A stretch of DNA of 64,000 nt, taken from the NCBI GenBank assembly GCA_946803715.1, contig CAMPET010000054.1, forward strand, positions 74,429 through 138,428, given 5' to 3'. The notes beneath the pieces were generated by a model. It was given only the letters and a program-made list of their open reading frames with translations, made no database searches and was not told the DNA's origin. The DNA is from Beroe ovata. Lineage: Eukaryota; Ctenophora; Nuda; Beroida; Beroidae. The position numbers were made by a program, and so were the translations under genes. Below, one piece after another: positions 63,478-64,000 of the stretch. How positions within the stretch are numbered: the stretch's first letter is position 1; each line of letters begins with the position of its first letter.

Positions 63478-64000
63478 GTAATGTGTGTGTGTGTGTGTAT
63501 GTGTGTGTGTATGTGTGTGTGAGTTTGTGTGTCTGTGTGTGTATGTGTGGCTCGGTGTCTGTGTCTACTGTCTGTGTGTTTCCATATTTTTAGATTCCTC
63601 CCTATATCTCATGTTATGGGGAACTGGGTATTCCGTCCACAATTCTCAATCCCCCTAGCATATTCTCGGTCCCCTAACATATTGTCAATCTCTCACACTC
63701 ACTCATTGTAACACTTATCTCAGCGATCCCAATGGAAAATTCATCACCGATGTGTGTGTGTGTGTTCTATGACTCACGAGTATCTATGGCAACATTATCA
63801 CTGTCACGTGTCTAATAAAACTGTTATCACAGCTCCCTATCACACTCACAAGTATTGTCACCATATATATATCGCAGTGATAAGCTTGTCACCTGGGTAC
63901 CCCACCACCGGCAAGGTCCGAGGGGGAGGAGGAGGGGAACTTATCACCCTATTAGCTGTTCGATTGAGCCTACCCCCATTGTAATTTGTTAGATTGAAAT
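63478..64000. other. Intron or flank with (GT)n tracts
   Basis: A (TG)n tract at about 63483-63547 follows the exon 2 donor, with a shorter one at 63751-63765. No following exon is identified before the window ends. Confidence 0.6.

Noticed and set aside
1-64000. Retroelement or virus-derived genes
   Set aside because: No reverse transcriptase, integrase, transposase, capsid or envelope motif was recognised in any frame; only short non-autonomous elements are visible.
1-64000. tRNA and rRNA genes
   Set aside because: No A-box/B-box pair with a plausible cloverleaf and no rRNA core sequence was recognised by eye; a tRNAscan or Infernal run would settle it.

Overview
This is a window of animal nuclear DNA. 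The genes are split by short GT-AG introns (mostly about 60 to 600 bp). Several single-copy eukaryotic genes can be rebuilt exon by exon with matching phases: USP14, OGFOD2, ADPGK, MTG1, LIG4, NOL6 and PUDP. The proteins also include animal-type families: rhodopsin-like GPCRs, an LDLa-repeat GPCR, a secreted follistatin/Kazal/EF-hand protein, C2H2 zinc-finger proteins and a FANCE-like protein. Compact genes, large intronless GPCR exons and heavy allelic-looking duplication suggest a polymorphic invertebrate, perhaps a non-bilaterian such as a sponge, placozoan or cnidarian. I cannot fix the phylum from the sequence. Nothing looks bacterial or viral.

Layout. 1-2.4 kb: gene-poor, with a GC-rich foldback element. 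2.5-9.6 kb: an intronless GPCR, a single-exon membrane protein with a TSP1-like ectodomain, and a six-exon follistatin/Kazal/EF-hand gene. 10.3-14.8 kb: C-terminal exons of an unidentified membrane protein, then a GPCR locus present as 1.5 copies joined at a single N. 15.4-18.1 kb: a TMEM175-like potassium channel gene (minus) with two alternative first exons and no C-terminal third. 19.1-19.8 kb: a small three-exon gene. 20.3-26.3 kb: OGFOD2 (minus), whose last two exons are duplicated across another single N and whose large intron holds an intronless zinc-finger gene on the other strand. 26.8-29.3 kb: a secreted protein made of four copies of a cysteine-containing domain I do not recognise. 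29.9-38 kb: ADPGK, a FANCE-like gene and a ten-finger C2H2 gene, all minus. 38.9-39.5 kb: a 612 bp element with 18 bp terminal inverted repeats. 40.4-60.3 kb: a gene-dense block with LIG4, an LDLa-repeat GPCR (minus), an LRR protein, PUDP, MTG1, a UDP-glycosyltransferase, NOL6 and USP14. 61.5-64 kb: a TATA-box promoter and the first two exons of a gene with an eh1-type repressor motif that probably runs off the window.

The genes are not an operon or an obvious pathway. Shared themes are genome maintenance (LIG4, FANCE-like), RNA and ribosome biology (NOL6 in the nucleolus, MTG1 in mitochondria, PUDP in pseudouridine nucleotide turnover), protein turnover (USP14) and cell-surface or secreted proteins. 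The points most worth a second look are the four-domain secreted protein, tandemly copied 5' splice sites in the last OGFOD2 intron, the nested zinc-finger gene, an in-frame six-residue minisatellite in the FANCE-like protein, two foldback/MITE-like families, and single-N joins that look like unmerged haplotypes.
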